Below, one piece after another: positions 52,601 to 61,781 of a DNA stretch of 64,000 nt. The notes under the pieces were generated by a model. That model made no database searches. It saw nothing but the letters and a program-made list of their open reading frames with translations, and was not told the DNA's origin. Both the position numbers and the translations under genes were made by a program. The stretch comes from Acidobacteriota bacterium (lineage in GTDB: Bacteria; Acidobacteriota; Blastocatellia; Pyrinomonadales; Pyrinomonadaceae), in NCBI GenBank assembly GCA_020199775.1, contig JAIVJZ010000043.1, positions 44,659-108,658 on the forward strand, in the 5' to 3' direction. Numbering within the stretch: position 1 is the first letter of the stretch; every line of letters starts with the position of its first letter.

Positions 52601-53014
52601 GTGGCCGAGGCCGCGGGAGCGCACCGGCGGGGTCAGACCGAGCGATGTCTTCAGGCTTACGAGGAGGCGGTCGCTCTCTATCGCGGCGAGTTCATGCAGG
52701 GCACGCACGACGAGTGGGTCGAAGAGAAGCGTTCCTACTACCGCGACCAATATCTACGTATGCTCGAAAAGCTCGCCGCCGCCGCGCAGGGGGCGGGCGA
52801 GTGGGAACGCTCTTTGTCGCTCGCCCAGAAAATACTGCGCGACGACCCGTTCCGCGAGGAGGTTCACTGCCGCGTCATGCGCGCGCAAGCGGCGTTGGGA
52901 AATCGCGTCGCCGTCAAAGAGCAGTATGAAACCCTGTGTAGTCTCCTGCTCAAGGAACTGGGCGTCGAGCCTGCTCAGGAGACGAAGCGGGTCTACGGCG
53001 AGTCGGTCAAGTGA
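49652..53014 (+). CDS. MalT-like STAND regulator with TPR array and C-terminal BTAD
   Basis: 1120 residues. ATPase at about 40-330 (Walker A AAPAGSGKTTLVADF, Walker B LVLVLDDYHHL, then VSRDVPPLALSRLRSQD and QGWITALQL), a winged-helix linker (YRLHPLFRSFLQRRL) and a long TPR/SARP-like superhelix at about 390-840. A basic, Pro/Ser linker follows. The C-terminal bacterial transcriptional activator domain comes last: an OmpR-like winged HTH (WTSKRARDILCFIASRQHRRASKDTLVDMFW) and TPRs (VEDFDALVAEAAGAHR, LYRGEFMQG). It should activate transcription when a ligand releases the STAND switch. Target genes are unknown; the closest downstream gene is the subtilase. Confidence 0.9.
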   Translation: MRQRLPPMAETTRSEGISPAPALTRPTPEDAPKRPTFFLRTKLLPPRPASALLSRPRLTERLQANLSHPVTLVAAPAGSGKTTLVADFVRAHARQFVWYQLDHTDADPLVFLEYLTHGIKQAVPGFGDVTLSYLRQSADEIARHPARAVDVLLNEVLQEVNRQLVLVLDDYHHLGRETAVHAVLDRLISYLPDVLHVIVVSRDVPPLALSRLRSQDSLAIIDRQELLFTDEETRELFRQVFDLELSREQLTEYRERTQGWITALQLVRQFAQREAVAAAAGETDATDLTEILRRSEHDIFDYFAEEVFAEEPEDVQRFLLRISLLDRVELDVCARLYPEMNSRHVLPELVRRNVFMTVASDSRGEEYRLHPLFRSFLQRRLSQESGRDAVAAEYARYAAYYLDRGEWEHAARHLIAAEDFGRAAGVVAERGGHWIAAGALASLVSLVEALPPDAVRAHPRALFYRGEVARLRDELDSARSLYRRAAALLRERNDREGEAETLRSLATIARRYGDLEAALAYLDRAVQLADENSFVRAKCAGTRGLCLMAKGEWAAAEREFRAALQTAEDHGDDHYARLMTHNLGLPALIRGDFDESLRWLHRTLQFGGNASPIPQEAAVHLNMARCYLYRGEFAECESHLNRALEFSQLFNLSVLQGEVCETYGNLYRESGEVERAVEFYTRAARIYKDAGLDLARRELPEEQAMLSAQEGDLAAARSAIDQLVEARADLQDEVALKTSVLARGRIMLAQGEHAAARAELLPVVTYFRERNLHYYEAQASLALASCARVAGKEGDYLEHLRRAIELAVRYDYEYWLRREVEQNPQLFSSEQSLKLLPADLRRRLSAVQSQPPPARQPSPSRSASARPASDLTLNMLGLVEIYRDPARPLAPDAWTSKRARDILCFIASRQHRRASKDTLVDMFWRDDDAESVEKKFHPTISYIRKALNSNQFLRQNFLLYKDGDYLLNPDFSYQLDVEDFDALVAEAAGAHRRGQTERCLQAYEEAVALYRGEFMQGTHDEWVEEKRSYYRDQYLRMLEKLAAAAQGAGEWERSLSLAQKILRDDPFREEVHCRVMRAQAALGNRVAVKEQYETLCSLLLKELGVEPAQETKRVYGESVK

Positions 53015-53227
53015 GTGGTTGAGGATTCATCGTTGACGAATTTACCCGGCCATGACTTTGCTGTATTATCCATAAGGCTCCAAAGGACTGTAGAGAAAAC
53101 ACGGCCGCCAGTGCCGCGACCCTCAACAGTTCCGACGAGCGACGTGCATGCCTCCTACTTTATAGTCAACCTCACATCTTCTTGCTTAAAGCTTTAGAAG
53201 TAACACTGTATCCGCACTGTTCTGACT

Positions 53228-56200
53228 ATGCACACAATTAAAAGGTCGCGAAAAATCGTCGCCCTGCTCCTCGCCTACGTGCTCTGCGTCGGCGCAACGA
53301 GGGCGGGCGTCATCGTCACGCGCGGAGAAGGCATCGTCCTTACCCCCACGGAGGGCATCACCCTCATTGACACCTCCGGCATCACGGCCACCGGCACCGA
53401 CGACCTGCTCGCCTTTAACGTCAACGGCATCACCGCGACCGGAACGGACGGCATCACGGCCACCGGCACCGACGGCATTACGGCCACCGGAACGGACGGA
53501 ATCACGGCGACGGGCACTGACATGCTCGTCGCGCGGGGTGTTGACGCCATGACCGTGGCGGCGGCTGACGGCATCACCGTCACCGGGACGGACGGCATCA
53601 CCGTGACCGGCACCGACGGCTCCATCTCACGCGTCGATTCGCTCCTGCTCAGGAGAGCCGAAGGCATCACCGTGACCGGAACGGACGGCATTACCGCGAC
53701 CGGAACGGACGGCATCACCGCGACCGGGACGGACGCCTTGTACTTCGCACGCGCTCACGGCATCACCGTGACGGGGACGGACGGCCTCAACGTCGCGGAC
53801 GCGGACGGCATCACCGCCACCGGAACTGATGGCCGAGTCTTCTCCATCACGCCGAGCAGCATCCACATCGAAGGCGCGGACGGCATCACCGCGACCGGCA
53901 CCGACGGCGTGACGCTTCGAGGAATTGACGGCATCACCGCGACCGGAACGGACGGCATCACCGTGACCGGGACGGACGGTATCACCGCGACGGGAACGGA
54001 CGGTATTACCGCGACCGGGACTGACGTTCAGCAACGAATCGGCCTCCAGAGTGTAGACCCCGAGCTTGCCATCCTGCTCGACCGTGCCACCGACGACAGC
54101 AACATCAACGCAGCCATCGTCTACCACCGTCAGCCGGGCGAGACAGACCTCGCAGACCTGCGGCTCAACGGCATCGTCGGCGGCACGCGTTACCGCGCGC
54201 TGCCGGTCATTGCCGTGACGGCGACGCGTCGGCAACTCGCCGGCGTCTCGCGTCTCCCCGCGGTGCGCTCCATCTACGGCAACCGCACTTTCCAGACGAC
54301 CTCCGACCCCTACGTCGCCCTTGCGGGCGCGCAACGCGTCGCGCGCGACCCTGAACTGACGAGTTTCAACGCGGGGCTGCCCGTGACCGGGCGCGGCGTC
54401 ACGGTCGCGGTGATCGATACGGGCTTGGACGGCACGCACGGCGATCTGTCCGGCCGCGTCGCGCAGAACGTCAAGTTGTTGGACTCGCAGAGCGTGAGCG
54501 TCGGCTTTACGTCTCCCGCCAATTTGGAAAACGTGCCGAACACGGATCAGGTCTACGGCCACGGCACTTTCGTCGCGGGCGTGATCGCGGGCGACGGCGT
54601 GCGCTCCGGCGGCGCGTACGCGGGCGTGGCTCCGGGCGCGAAAATGGTCGGGTTGAGCGCGGGCGACTTGAACCTCTTCCACGTGCTCGCGGGCTTCGAC
54701 TACCTGCTCACGCGCCCCGACCTCGGCGTCCGCGTCGTCAACTGTAGCTTCTCGGCCAACGCCGTCTATGACGAGAACGACCCCGTCAACGTCGCCACGC
54801 GACTGCTCACGGAGCACGGCATCAACGTCGTCTTCTCGGCGGGCAACTCGGGGCCGGGTCTCCACACTTTGAATCCTTATGCCGCCGCGCCGTGGGTCGT
54901 CAGCGTCGGCGCGACCGACCACAAAGGACGCCTCGCTTCCTTCTCGGCGCGTGGCGCGTTCGACGGCCTCGCCTCTCACCCGACGCTGGTCGCGCCCGGC
55001 GTGAACGTCATCAGCCTGCGCAATTCGGGGACGAATCTGGTCGGCACTGCCGACATCTCTTCCTCGCGCCGTCTTTCAACCGCCGAACTCCCTTACTACA
55101 CGTCGGGCAGCGGGACGAGTTTCAGCGCGCCGCAGGCGGCGGGCGCTATCGCCCTGATGCTCGAAGCGAACCCCGGCCTGACGCCCGCACAGGTGCGCGA
55201 CATCCTCCGGCGGACGGCGACGCCGCTCCCGCCCTACTATCGCCACGAGGTCGGCGCGGGGATGCTCAACGCGCACGCGGCCGTGCTCGAAGCGGCCTTC
55301 CCCGAACGGCTCATCGGCGTGTGGCGCGCTACGCTCGACCGCGGGCAGGTGCGCTTCATCAACGACCCTTTGCAACAATTCGGCGGCACGGCGCAGCCTC
55401 TCTCCGGTTACCAGACATTCTTGAGCATGCCGGAGGGCGCGCTGCTCGCCTCCGTCCAAATCGGCTGGGGGCCCGTCTACAGCACGAATGATCTGGGACT
55501 CACGCTCTCCGACCCCGGCGGCGTGCGGCGCGCGTCAGCGAATCAACTCAACCTGCCCGGACTGACCGGCAAGCGTGAGCGTGTCGCCGTCAACTCGCCC
55601 GCGCCCGGCCAGTGGCGCGTCGGCGTCACAAACACGCTCGGTCTGGCCGGCACGCCGCAGGCGTTCTCCGGCGTGCTTGAGGTGACGCGTGCGCAGTACG
55701 CGCCTTTGCCGGACGTTGATGCCCTGAGCGCGGCCGCGCGCGAAGAGGTCTATCAGAATTTACGTTCCTACGTGATGTGGCCGTACGGGGGTTCGTTCCG
55801 GCCGGGGTTCGGCGTGACGCGGGTCGATCTGGCGACGACACTCGTGCTCGGCGCACGCGTCCCGCAGTACACGCCGGGGCAGCCGACCTACGCCGACGTG
55901 CTCGACCGTTCGACCATGCTCTTTGTCGAAAGCGTGCAGGCCGCGCCGTGCGGCGCGCTCTTCCCGGACGCGACGCCGGGCGCTCTCTTCAGGCCGGACG
56001 ACATGGTTGACCGTCTCACGGCGGCCGTCGCGCTCGTCCGCGCGCAGGGGCTGCGGGGCGAGGCCGAGGCGAAGGCCGGTACGCTCTTAACGGTCGCAGA
56101 CGCCGGCGCGATCCCTTCGGGCTTGCGCGGTTACGTGGCCGTCGCGCTTGAGCGCGGCCTGCTCACGGCGGAGGGCGGGGTATTCCGCCCGCAGAGCACG

Positions 56201-56260
56201 CTGACGAGGCTCGAACTCGCCCATGCGATGAGCCTGATCGCCAGACGGGCTGCGGAATAA
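53228..56260 (+). CDS. Secreted subtilase (S8) with GITATGTD repeats and C-terminal SLH-like domains
   Basis: 1010 residues: a signal peptide, then at about 45-270 a repeat region of GITATGTD/GITVTGTD octads, then the subtilisin domain at about 385-690. The triad is Asp in VAVIDTGLDGTHGDL, His in YGHGTFVAGVIAGDG and Ser in GSGTSFSAPQAAG; the oxyanion Asn is in FSAGNSGPG. A beta domain follows and then SLH-like repeats (SYVMWPYGGSFRPGFGVTRVDLATTL, GYVAVALERGLLTAEGGVFRPQSTLTRLELAHAM), which could hold the enzyme at the cell surface. A rho-independent terminator ends the gene. The octad array probably forms a stiff beta-solenoid spacer or a pro-region. Confidence 0.92.
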   Translation: MHTIKRSRKIVALLLAYVLCVGATRAGVIVTRGEGIVLTPTEGITLIDTSGITATGTDDLLAFNVNGITATGTDGITATGTDGITATGTDGITATGTDMLVARGVDAMTVAAADGITVTGTDGITVTGTDGSISRVDSLLLRRAEGITVTGTDGITATGTDGITATGTDALYFARAHGITVTGTDGLNVADADGITATGTDGRVFSITPSSIHIEGADGITATGTDGVTLRGIDGITATGTDGITVTGTDGITATGTDGITATGTDVQQRIGLQSVDPELAILLDRATDDSNINAAIVYHRQPGETDLADLRLNGIVGGTRYRALPVIAVTATRRQLAGVSRLPAVRSIYGNRTFQTTSDPYVALAGAQRVARDPELTSFNAGLPVTGRGVTVAVIDTGLDGTHGDLSGRVAQNVKLLDSQSVSVGFTSPANLENVPNTDQVYGHGTFVAGVIAGDGVRSGGAYAGVAPGAKMVGLSAGDLNLFHVLAGFDYLLTRPDLGVRVVNCSFSANAVYDENDPVNVATRLLTEHGINVVFSAGNSGPGLHTLNPYAAAPWVVSVGATDHKGRLASFSARGAFDGLASHPTLVAPGVNVISLRNSGTNLVGTADISSSRRLSTAELPYYTSGSGTSFSAPQAAGAIALMLEANPGLTPAQVRDILRRTATPLPPYYRHEVGAGMLNAHAAVLEAAFPERLIGVWRATLDRGQVRFINDPLQQFGGTAQPLSGYQTFLSMPEGALLASVQIGWGPVYSTNDLGLTLSDPGGVRRASANQLNLPGLTGKRERVAVNSPAPGQWRVGVTNTLGLAGTPQAFSGVLEVTRAQYAPLPDVDALSAAAREEVYQNLRSYVMWPYGGSFRPGFGVTRVDLATTLVLGARVPQYTPGQPTYADVLDRSTMLFVESVQAAPCGALFPDATPGALFRPDDMVDRLTAAVALVRAQGLRGEAEAKAGTLLTVADAGAIPSGLRGYVAVALERGLLTAEGGVFRPQSTLTRLELAHAMSLIARRAAE
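53371..54030 (+). repeat. 24-bp tandem/dispersed coding repeats (GITATGTD octads)
   Basis: More than fifteen copies of a 24-bp unit of the form GACGGCATCACCGCGACCGG, with synonymous variation, are interleaved with non-repeated segments. The constant amino-acid octad with variable third bases suggests selection on the protein and not only recent DNA duplication. Confidence 0.85.
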
Positions 56261-56287
56261 GCGGCGAGACCCCCGATCATACGGGGC

Positions 56288-56327
56288 TGCGCCCGGCACT
56301 TTGCGAGGTGTCGGGCGCAAATTTTTT
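56288..56327 (+). terminator. Intrinsic terminator of the subtilase gene
   Basis: TGCGCCCGGCAC pairs with GTGTCGGGCGCA (one G-U), and AATTTTTTTAG follows directly. It lies 27 bp after the stop codon. Confidence 0.85.
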
Positions 56328-56629
56328 TAGTAGCCCCTGCCAAGCGCACAACTGCTCGGAAACGCGCCCGCGTCTTACTGTAAAATCAACCTTTTCAACC
56401 AGTTCAAGCGTTAAGCCGAGTCTTTCTTGAGGCTCGCGCCCCGCCTCCGCGCGCGAATTTTCATAAAATTCCCACGCCGCCCCCGAAGATTCAAGCGCCA
56501 GCCAAGAATTAGCCAAGCACCCGCCGTTACATTACGTCGTCTGCCGCTGAACTATTCGGAGAGCGGGCACGGTTGTCCGGCGCGACCCTGCCACGAGCCT
56601 TACGCCGCCGTCATAAGGAAACAATCGTG

Positions 56630-58558
56630 ATGAGAAATTCGAGAACCCCGAAATCACAAAGTGCTTTGAAAGCGCTCGGCGCGGCCGTCGCCGCGATCTT
56701 TGTTTTGACAATAATTTTCGCCCCCCCGCAGATAATGACGGCGGACGCCGCCAGCCCGACCTCCACGACCCTCAACCCGACGGCCACCGCACCAGTCACA
56801 TGGGCGGGCACGGCGGTCGGCGGCGGCGCTTTAAACGCCGCGCCCGTCATCGGCAGTGAAACTTTGTGCCGGGAGGGGCTCACCTGCGACACCTTCACCT
56901 TGAACGTCGGCGGCACGACCGCCGATTGGGCGGGCAAGCTCGTGCGCGTCAAAATCGAATGGAACGTCCCCGTCACCGACTATGACCTCTACATCCACAA
57001 AGGCTCGAACTCCGGCCCCCTCGTCGCCAGTTCCGGGCGCGGCATCACGTCGCCGGGCGAGCCGCTGACGATGGAGGACACGACGATTGACCCGACAGCT
57101 TCGGGCACGGGCGTCTACACCGTGCGCACCGTCTACTATGCGGCGACCACCGTCGACCAGTACCGCGGCAGCGTGGCCGTCGAAGCGAAACCGTTCGTGC
57201 CGCCGACGGCGACGCCGACGCCCTCGACCGCCCAGCCGCCGAGCTATCGCAACTACGCCGCGCCGAACGGCATCGGCCAGGGCGCGGGCGAGCCGACCCT
57301 CGGCGCTAACTGGGACACGGGCGCGGTCATGTTCATCTCCGGCCTCGAAACCTTGCGCGTCCGGTTCAACGACGCCGTGTCGCCCGCCACCGCGACGTGG
57401 GAAGACGTGAGCGCGCCGACCACTTCGATCACCTCGCTCGACCCGATCCTCTTCACCGACAGCGACGCGGGCGCATCGCGCACCAACCGCACCTTCGTCT
57501 CGCAACTCGCGGGCAAGGTCAGCCTGATGTCGTTTACCGACGACGACGGCGCGACGTGGACGCCGAGCCAGGGCTCAGGCATCAACTCGGGCGTTGACCA
57601 CCAGACCCTCGGCGGCGGGCCTTATGCTAAGAACGCCGACGGCTCGCTCAAGGGCGGCGCCGTGCAACTGCCCGGACTCGACGCCGCGTTTTACCCGAAC
57701 GCCGTCTACTACGCCTCGCAGGACATCGGTCTGGCGCAGATCGCCCGCAGCGATAACGGCGGGTTGACCTTCGGCCTCGCCGTCCCGATGTGGACGCTGG
57801 TGCAGTGCGGCGGCTTGCACGGTCATATCAAGGTCGCCCCCGACGGCACGGTCTACGTCCCGAACAAGTCGTGCAACGGCGAGCAGGGCGTCGCCGTCTC
57901 CGAAGACAACGGCCTGACGTGGAGCATCCGCACAGTGCCGGGCAGCACCTCCGGCGACACCGACCCGTCGGTCGGCATCGGCTCGGACGGCACCATCTAC
58001 TTGGCCTTCGCCGACGGCGACGGTCATTCGCGGGTCGCCGTCTCACACGACCGTGGGCTTAGCTGGGTGAACGTCTCCGACGTGGGCGCGTCTCACGGCA
58101 TCAAGAACACGGTCTTCCCGGCCGCCGTCGGCGGCGACGGCAATCGCGCCGCAGTCTTCTTCCTCGGCTCGACGACCGAGGGCGCGAACGGTCGCGGAAC
58201 CGACATGAGCTTCAACGGCACATGGTTCGGCTACATCGCCACGACCTACGACGGCGGCCAGACGTGGGTTACGGTCAACGCGACGCCGAACGACCCCGTG
58301 CAGCGCGGCGTGGTCTGCACATCGGGCACGACCTGCCCCGGCACGACGCGCAACCTGCTCGACTTCAACGACGTGACCATTGATAAACTGGGGCGCGCGC
58401 TGGCGGCCTACGCAGACGGCTGCGTGACTCCCGGTTGCATCAGCGGCGCGGACAAGAACGGCGACGGGAACATTGACGGCAACGATAACGACGGCACGGA
58501 GCGCGCGACGATCATCCGTCAGTCGGGCGGCAAGTCGCTGTTCGCCGCCTTCGATTAA
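56630..58558 (+). CDS. Secreted Asp-box (BNR/sialidase-like) beta-propeller protein
   Basis: 642 residues with a long signal/anchor (LGAAVAAIFVLTIIFAPPQ). An N-terminal beta domain (about 45-175, DYDLYIHKGSNSG) resembles a carbohydrate-binding/pre-peptidase C-like module. A beta-propeller at about 190-600 has Asp-box motifs: DDDGATWTPSQ, SEDNGLTWSIR, SHDRGLSWVNV and YDGGQTWVTV. Close to the C-terminus is a dockerin/EF-hand-like calcium loop (DKNGDGNIDGNDNDG). The catalytic Arg triad of true sialidases is not evident, so it is called by propeller type only. AAGGAA 9 nt upstream supports the ATG at 56630; an inverted repeat after the stop acts as terminator. Confidence 0.82.
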   Translation: MRNSRTPKSQSALKALGAAVAAIFVLTIIFAPPQIMTADAASPTSTTLNPTATAPVTWAGTAVGGGALNAAPVIGSETLCREGLTCDTFTLNVGGTTADWAGKLVRVKIEWNVPVTDYDLYIHKGSNSGPLVASSGRGITSPGEPLTMEDTTIDPTASGTGVYTVRTVYYAATTVDQYRGSVAVEAKPFVPPTATPTPSTAQPPSYRNYAAPNGIGQGAGEPTLGANWDTGAVMFISGLETLRVRFNDAVSPATATWEDVSAPTTSITSLDPILFTDSDAGASRTNRTFVSQLAGKVSLMSFTDDDGATWTPSQGSGINSGVDHQTLGGGPYAKNADGSLKGGAVQLPGLDAAFYPNAVYYASQDIGLAQIARSDNGGLTFGLAVPMWTLVQCGGLHGHIKVAPDGTVYVPNKSCNGEQGVAVSEDNGLTWSIRTVPGSTSGDTDPSVGIGSDGTIYLAFADGDGHSRVAVSHDRGLSWVNVSDVGASHGIKNTVFPAAVGGDGNRAAVFFLGSTTEGANGRGTDMSFNGTWFGYIATTYDGGQTWVTVNATPNDPVQRGVVCTSGTTCPGTTRNLLDFNDVTIDKLGRALAAYADGCVTPGCISGADKNGDGNIDGNDNDGTERATIIRQSGGKSLFAAFD

Positions 58559-58683
58559 CCGCAGGCGCGGCTGTGGTCAGACGCGGCATGCTAGGGCGAG
58601 CCGCGTCTGACCGGGTTTGTGTCCTCACAGAGTCTCGAACTGTTGTTTGGGCGGCCATGCCGGACGATAGACGTTGACTCGAC

Positions 58684-58727
58684 GGCGAGTCGGCGGGCGA
58701 CCACAAAAAGTCGCCCGCCGACTCGCC
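58684..58727 (+). terminator. Hairpin downstream of the Asp-box protein
   Basis: A perfect 18-bp stem (GGCGAGTCGGCGGGCGAC) with an 8-nt loop containing AAAAA. On the minus strand the loop gives a T run, but no T-tract follows on the plus strand. Confidence 0.65.
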
Positions 58728-58804
58728 AACTCATTAAGCGCGCCGGGCTGTCTCAACGTCAGTAGGTTTGATAGACTCGGCGCGAAGTCTCAGTCGGGTT
58801 CCAT

Positions 58805-59269
58805 ATGATGAAAATAGCCGCCGCCATTTGCTGTCTGCTTCTGCTCGCTACGGCGTGCGCCACCACGGGGGGCGAACCGAAGCCCGAGATACTCGGCGTC
58901 CGCCTCGGCATGACGCGAGACGAGGCACACGCGCGCCTGAAAAACATCGGCCAGTTGGAGAAGGAAGAGAGGAGGCAGCAGGAGGTGTGGCGACTCACGA
59001 GCGACCCCGGCTACTCACATCTGATGGTCGCTTATAACAAGGAGTACACGTCCGTGCGCTACATCACGGCGGTGGCAAACGAGCAGGGTAGCCGCATCCG
59101 TTACGCGGACGTTATCAACCTCGGCAGCGCCCGCTTGGAGAGCACACAGGCGACCCACACCTACACGCAGGAGATTCCCGCGCGTTCCAACCAACCGGGC
59201 TTCGTAACCAAAGCAATCGGCGCCGACCCTACGTATTTGAAATATTACTCTGTCGAGCGAACCGACTGA
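58805..59269 (+). CDS. Small lipoprotein, function unknown
   Basis: 154 residues with a lipoprotein signal (AAAICCLLLLATAC, lipid Cys near residue 19). The mature part begins with PEILGVRLGMTRDEAHARLKNIG, the start of SmpA/OmlA-like (BamE-like) folds, in which LGMT-xxEvxxxLG forms the first helix. This is a common envelope module of unknown partners. A perfect hairpin follows the gene. Confidence 0.75.
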   Translation: MMKIAAAICCLLLLATACATTGGEPKPEILGVRLGMTRDEAHARLKNIGQLEKEERRQQEVWRLTSDPGYSHLMVAYNKEYTSVRYITAVANEQGSRIRYADVINLGSARLESTQATHTYTQEIPARSNQPGFVTKAIGADPTYLKYYSVERTD

Positions 59270-59651
59270 GCCAAAGCAGTTCCGCCACGACGAGATTTCG
59301 GCGCGAACAGCATGCGTATGCGGGGCGCAATGCGTTCCGGGAAAATTCTTGACACCAACCGGCCGGTTCATTCTCACTTTCCATGTGGGAATGAATCGGC
59401 CGGAATCGCGTGTGGCTTAGAGTAAAATCGCTAACTATCGGAAAAGCGGAGTTCGATACTGAAAAGCTAACGAGCGGTGTTAAAGTGCGATTGCCACAGG
59501 GGAGTGAGACAGCGCCCGTCGATTGATAGTAAGACTCTGCGCGATAGGAATTCGCCTCTCGGGATGTAAGGGGGCATTTCTCGAACTGCCGGGAGCGGAC
59601 GAGCGACTATCATTACATAAATCATCTATTGATTAAGGAGCGCGGGAATTG
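59270..59651. other. Intergenic region before the MHS transporter
   Basis: Apart from the terminator at 59359 I see no feature in these 380 bp. It should hold the transporter promoter. Confidence 0.4.
59359..59403. terminator. Bidirectional-looking terminator hairpin
   Basis: CCGGCCGGTTCATTCTCAC pairs with GTGGGAATGAATCGGCCGG (two mismatch/wobble positions) around a 7-nt loop, 90 bp after the lipoprotein stop codon. Confidence 0.65.
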
Positions 59652-61199
59652 ATGTCGGATAGTTTACTGACAGAAGAAGCAGGCCGCACCACCGGCTACC
59701 GGAGGACTTCCGGCGACTATAAAATCTGGCAGGTCATCACGGCCTCCGCCGTCGGCACGATGATCGAGTGGTACGACTTCTATATTTTCGGCAGCCTCGC
59801 CGCCATCATCTCGCCGCTCTTTTACCCGCCGGGCAACAACACCTTCGCTTACATCGCCTATCTCGCCACGTTCGCCGTCGGCTTTATCGTCCGCCCGTTC
59901 GGCGCGCTCTTCTTCGGACGCATCGGCGACATCGTGGGTCGGAAGTACGCTTTTCTCGTCACGCTGCTGCTCATGGGCGGCGCGACCGCCGTCATCGGCT
60001 TTCTGCCAACCTACTCACAGATCGGCATCGCCGCGCCTATCATCCTCCTGCTCATACGCGTCTTGCAGGGTCTCGCGCTCGGCGGCGAGTATGGCGGCGC
60101 GGCGGTCTATGTTGCCGAGCATGTGCCGGATCGCCAGCGCGGTTTTTATACGAGCTTCATCCAGATCACTGCGACTCTCGGGCTCTTCGTCTCGCTCGCC
60201 GTCATCCTCATCGTGCAGAACATGATGAGCGCGGACGCGTTCGCCGGGCGCACCGGAGCGTTCGCCGGTTGGCGCATCCCGTTCATCATTTCGATCTTTC
60301 TGGTCGGCGTCTCGCTCTATATCCGGCTGAGGATGAAAGAGTCGCCGATCTTCCAGCACGTCAAAAGCTCCGGCATGACTTCGGCGAAACCACTCACGGA
60401 AGCCTTCACTAAATGGAGTAATCTGAAGATCGTGCTGATCTCTCTATTCGGCGCGACCGCGGGGCAGGGCGTGGTCTGGTATACGGGGCAGTTTTACGCG
60501 CTGTTTTACCTGCAATCAATTCTCAACGTGGACGCGACTTCGGCCAACTATATCGTCGCCATCGCGTTGCTGCTGGGGATGCCGTTCTTCGTCGTCTTCG
60601 GGATGCTCTCGGATCGCGTCGGGCGCAAGTGGATCATCATGGCGGGCTGCCTGCTGGCCGTCATCACTTATATACCCATCTATCAGGGGATGCAGGCGGC
60701 GGCCGGGTCGAACGTGGTGACGGCCGTGTCGCAGCGTAATCCCGTCACCGGCGCGATCAGCCTGACGCCCCAAACGAGAGACGCCGCGGGCAATTTACAG
60801 AATGCGCCGAAGGTGCTGGCTTACACAAACTTCAACAGTCTCATCGGCAACCGCGCCGCGCTGGCGCTCATCCTGCTCGTCTTCATTCAAGTCCTTTGGG
60901 TGACGATGGTGTATGGCCCGATTGCCGCATATCTGGTCGAGGCGTTCCCGGCCAGAATCAGGTACACGGCGTTATCGCTGCCCTATCACATCGGCAACGG
61001 GGTGTTCGGCGGGCTGTTGCCGCTAATCGGCCTGTCGGTCATCGCCGGCACGGGCAACATCTACGCCGGACTCTATTACCCGATGATCGTCGCGTCGATC
61101 ACCTTTATCATAGGTTCCCTGATGTTGCGCGAGACGAAGAACGTGTTGATCTGGGATGAAGTAGGGACAGGGTCGGGCGCGGGCGGTCGCTCGACTTAG
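59652..61199 (+). CDS. MFS transporter of the metabolite:H+ symporter (MHS) family
   Basis: 515 residues, about 12 helices. Signature motifs: GTMIEWYDFYIFGSLA in helix 1 (diagnostic of MHS, as in ProP, KgtP and ShiA), GRIGDIVGRKYAFLVTLLLMG, RVLQGLALGGEYGGAAVYVAEH, and DRVGRKWIIMAGCLL. A large loop of about 65 residues lies between helices 9 and 10 (NVVTAVSQRNPVTGAISL region). Likely imports an organic acid or osmolyte with protons. AAGGAG lies upstream; the ATG at 59652 is favoured over the TTG just before it. Confidence 0.92.
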   Translation: MSDSLLTEEAGRTTGYRRTSGDYKIWQVITASAVGTMIEWYDFYIFGSLAAIISPLFYPPGNNTFAYIAYLATFAVGFIVRPFGALFFGRIGDIVGRKYAFLVTLLLMGGATAVIGFLPTYSQIGIAAPIILLLIRVLQGLALGGEYGGAAVYVAEHVPDRQRGFYTSFIQITATLGLFVSLAVILIVQNMMSADAFAGRTGAFAGWRIPFIISIFLVGVSLYIRLRMKESPIFQHVKSSGMTSAKPLTEAFTKWSNLKIVLISLFGATAGQGVVWYTGQFYALFYLQSILNVDATSANYIVAIALLLGMPFFVVFGMLSDRVGRKWIIMAGCLLAVITYIPIYQGMQAAAGSNVVTAVSQRNPVTGAISLTPQTRDAAGNLQNAPKVLAYTNFNSLIGNRAALALILLVFIQVLWVTMVYGPIAAYLVEAFPARIRYTALSLPYHIGNGVFGGLLPLIGLSVIAGTGNIYAGLYYPMIVASITFIIGSLMLRETKNVLIWDEVGTGSGAGGRST

Positions 61200-61781
61200 T
61201 TCACTCTAAATCAGAGGCGAAACCTGACAACGGCATGCGCCCGAACGCGGGTAACAGACATTGCCACGAAACTGGTTTAGTGCTAAGGTGACGGCCGTCA
61301 AGGGTATGAAACTTAGTCAAGAGGCCAGACTATGACCTTGCTTTTCTTCAGCGTTAGCCGAACCCCCAATTTCGCCTGAGCATCCTCGCAGCAGCTCACA
61401 GCATGTAGATAGCTGGTTCGCCGTCTCACATTGGGATGCACACCAAACGTCCCTCAACGCGGCTTTCATCACGGCGTAAGGTCAAACCAAAGTTGTTACC
61501 TTCTTCGTGATTCAGGTGACTCCGTGAGTCATTAACTAACAATCTTCTATTAATAGTTGTTCGGGCTCTAACGGGCGAGCCGGGGCTGAACTGTGCCGAC
61601 GGCGATGTGTGAAGGCCGTACCGCTCTGCGAGCGAACAACCGTCGGCGTCGGAGGCTCCGTTAAGCTTTTCGTCGCAGGGCCCGGTCGTCTTATGGGTCA
61701 ACACCCGACCCGAAGGCCGTCCGGCCGGAAGCGCGGCGCGTGGTTTTGGAATCTCACCGCCGGTGAGGAAAGTGCGACGTT
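61200..61781. other. Intergenic region before the sigma-54 activator
   Basis: No gene is supported in 580 bp. A small palindrome CTCACCGCCGGTGAG at 61753-61767 overlaps the Shine-Dalgarno region of the next gene and could be an operator or an SD-masking hairpin. Confidence 0.4.

Noticed and set aside
53371..54030. CRISPR-like array
   Set aside because: The 24-bp repeats are in frame within a secreted protease and lack unique spacers of constant length.
53627..54979. 450-codon minus-strand frame
   Set aside because: Complement of the subtilase; its length comes from the high-GC repeat region.
61426..61704. 92-codon minus-strand frame
   Set aside because: No ribosome site or family feature; overlaps the likely promoter region of the sigma-54 activator.
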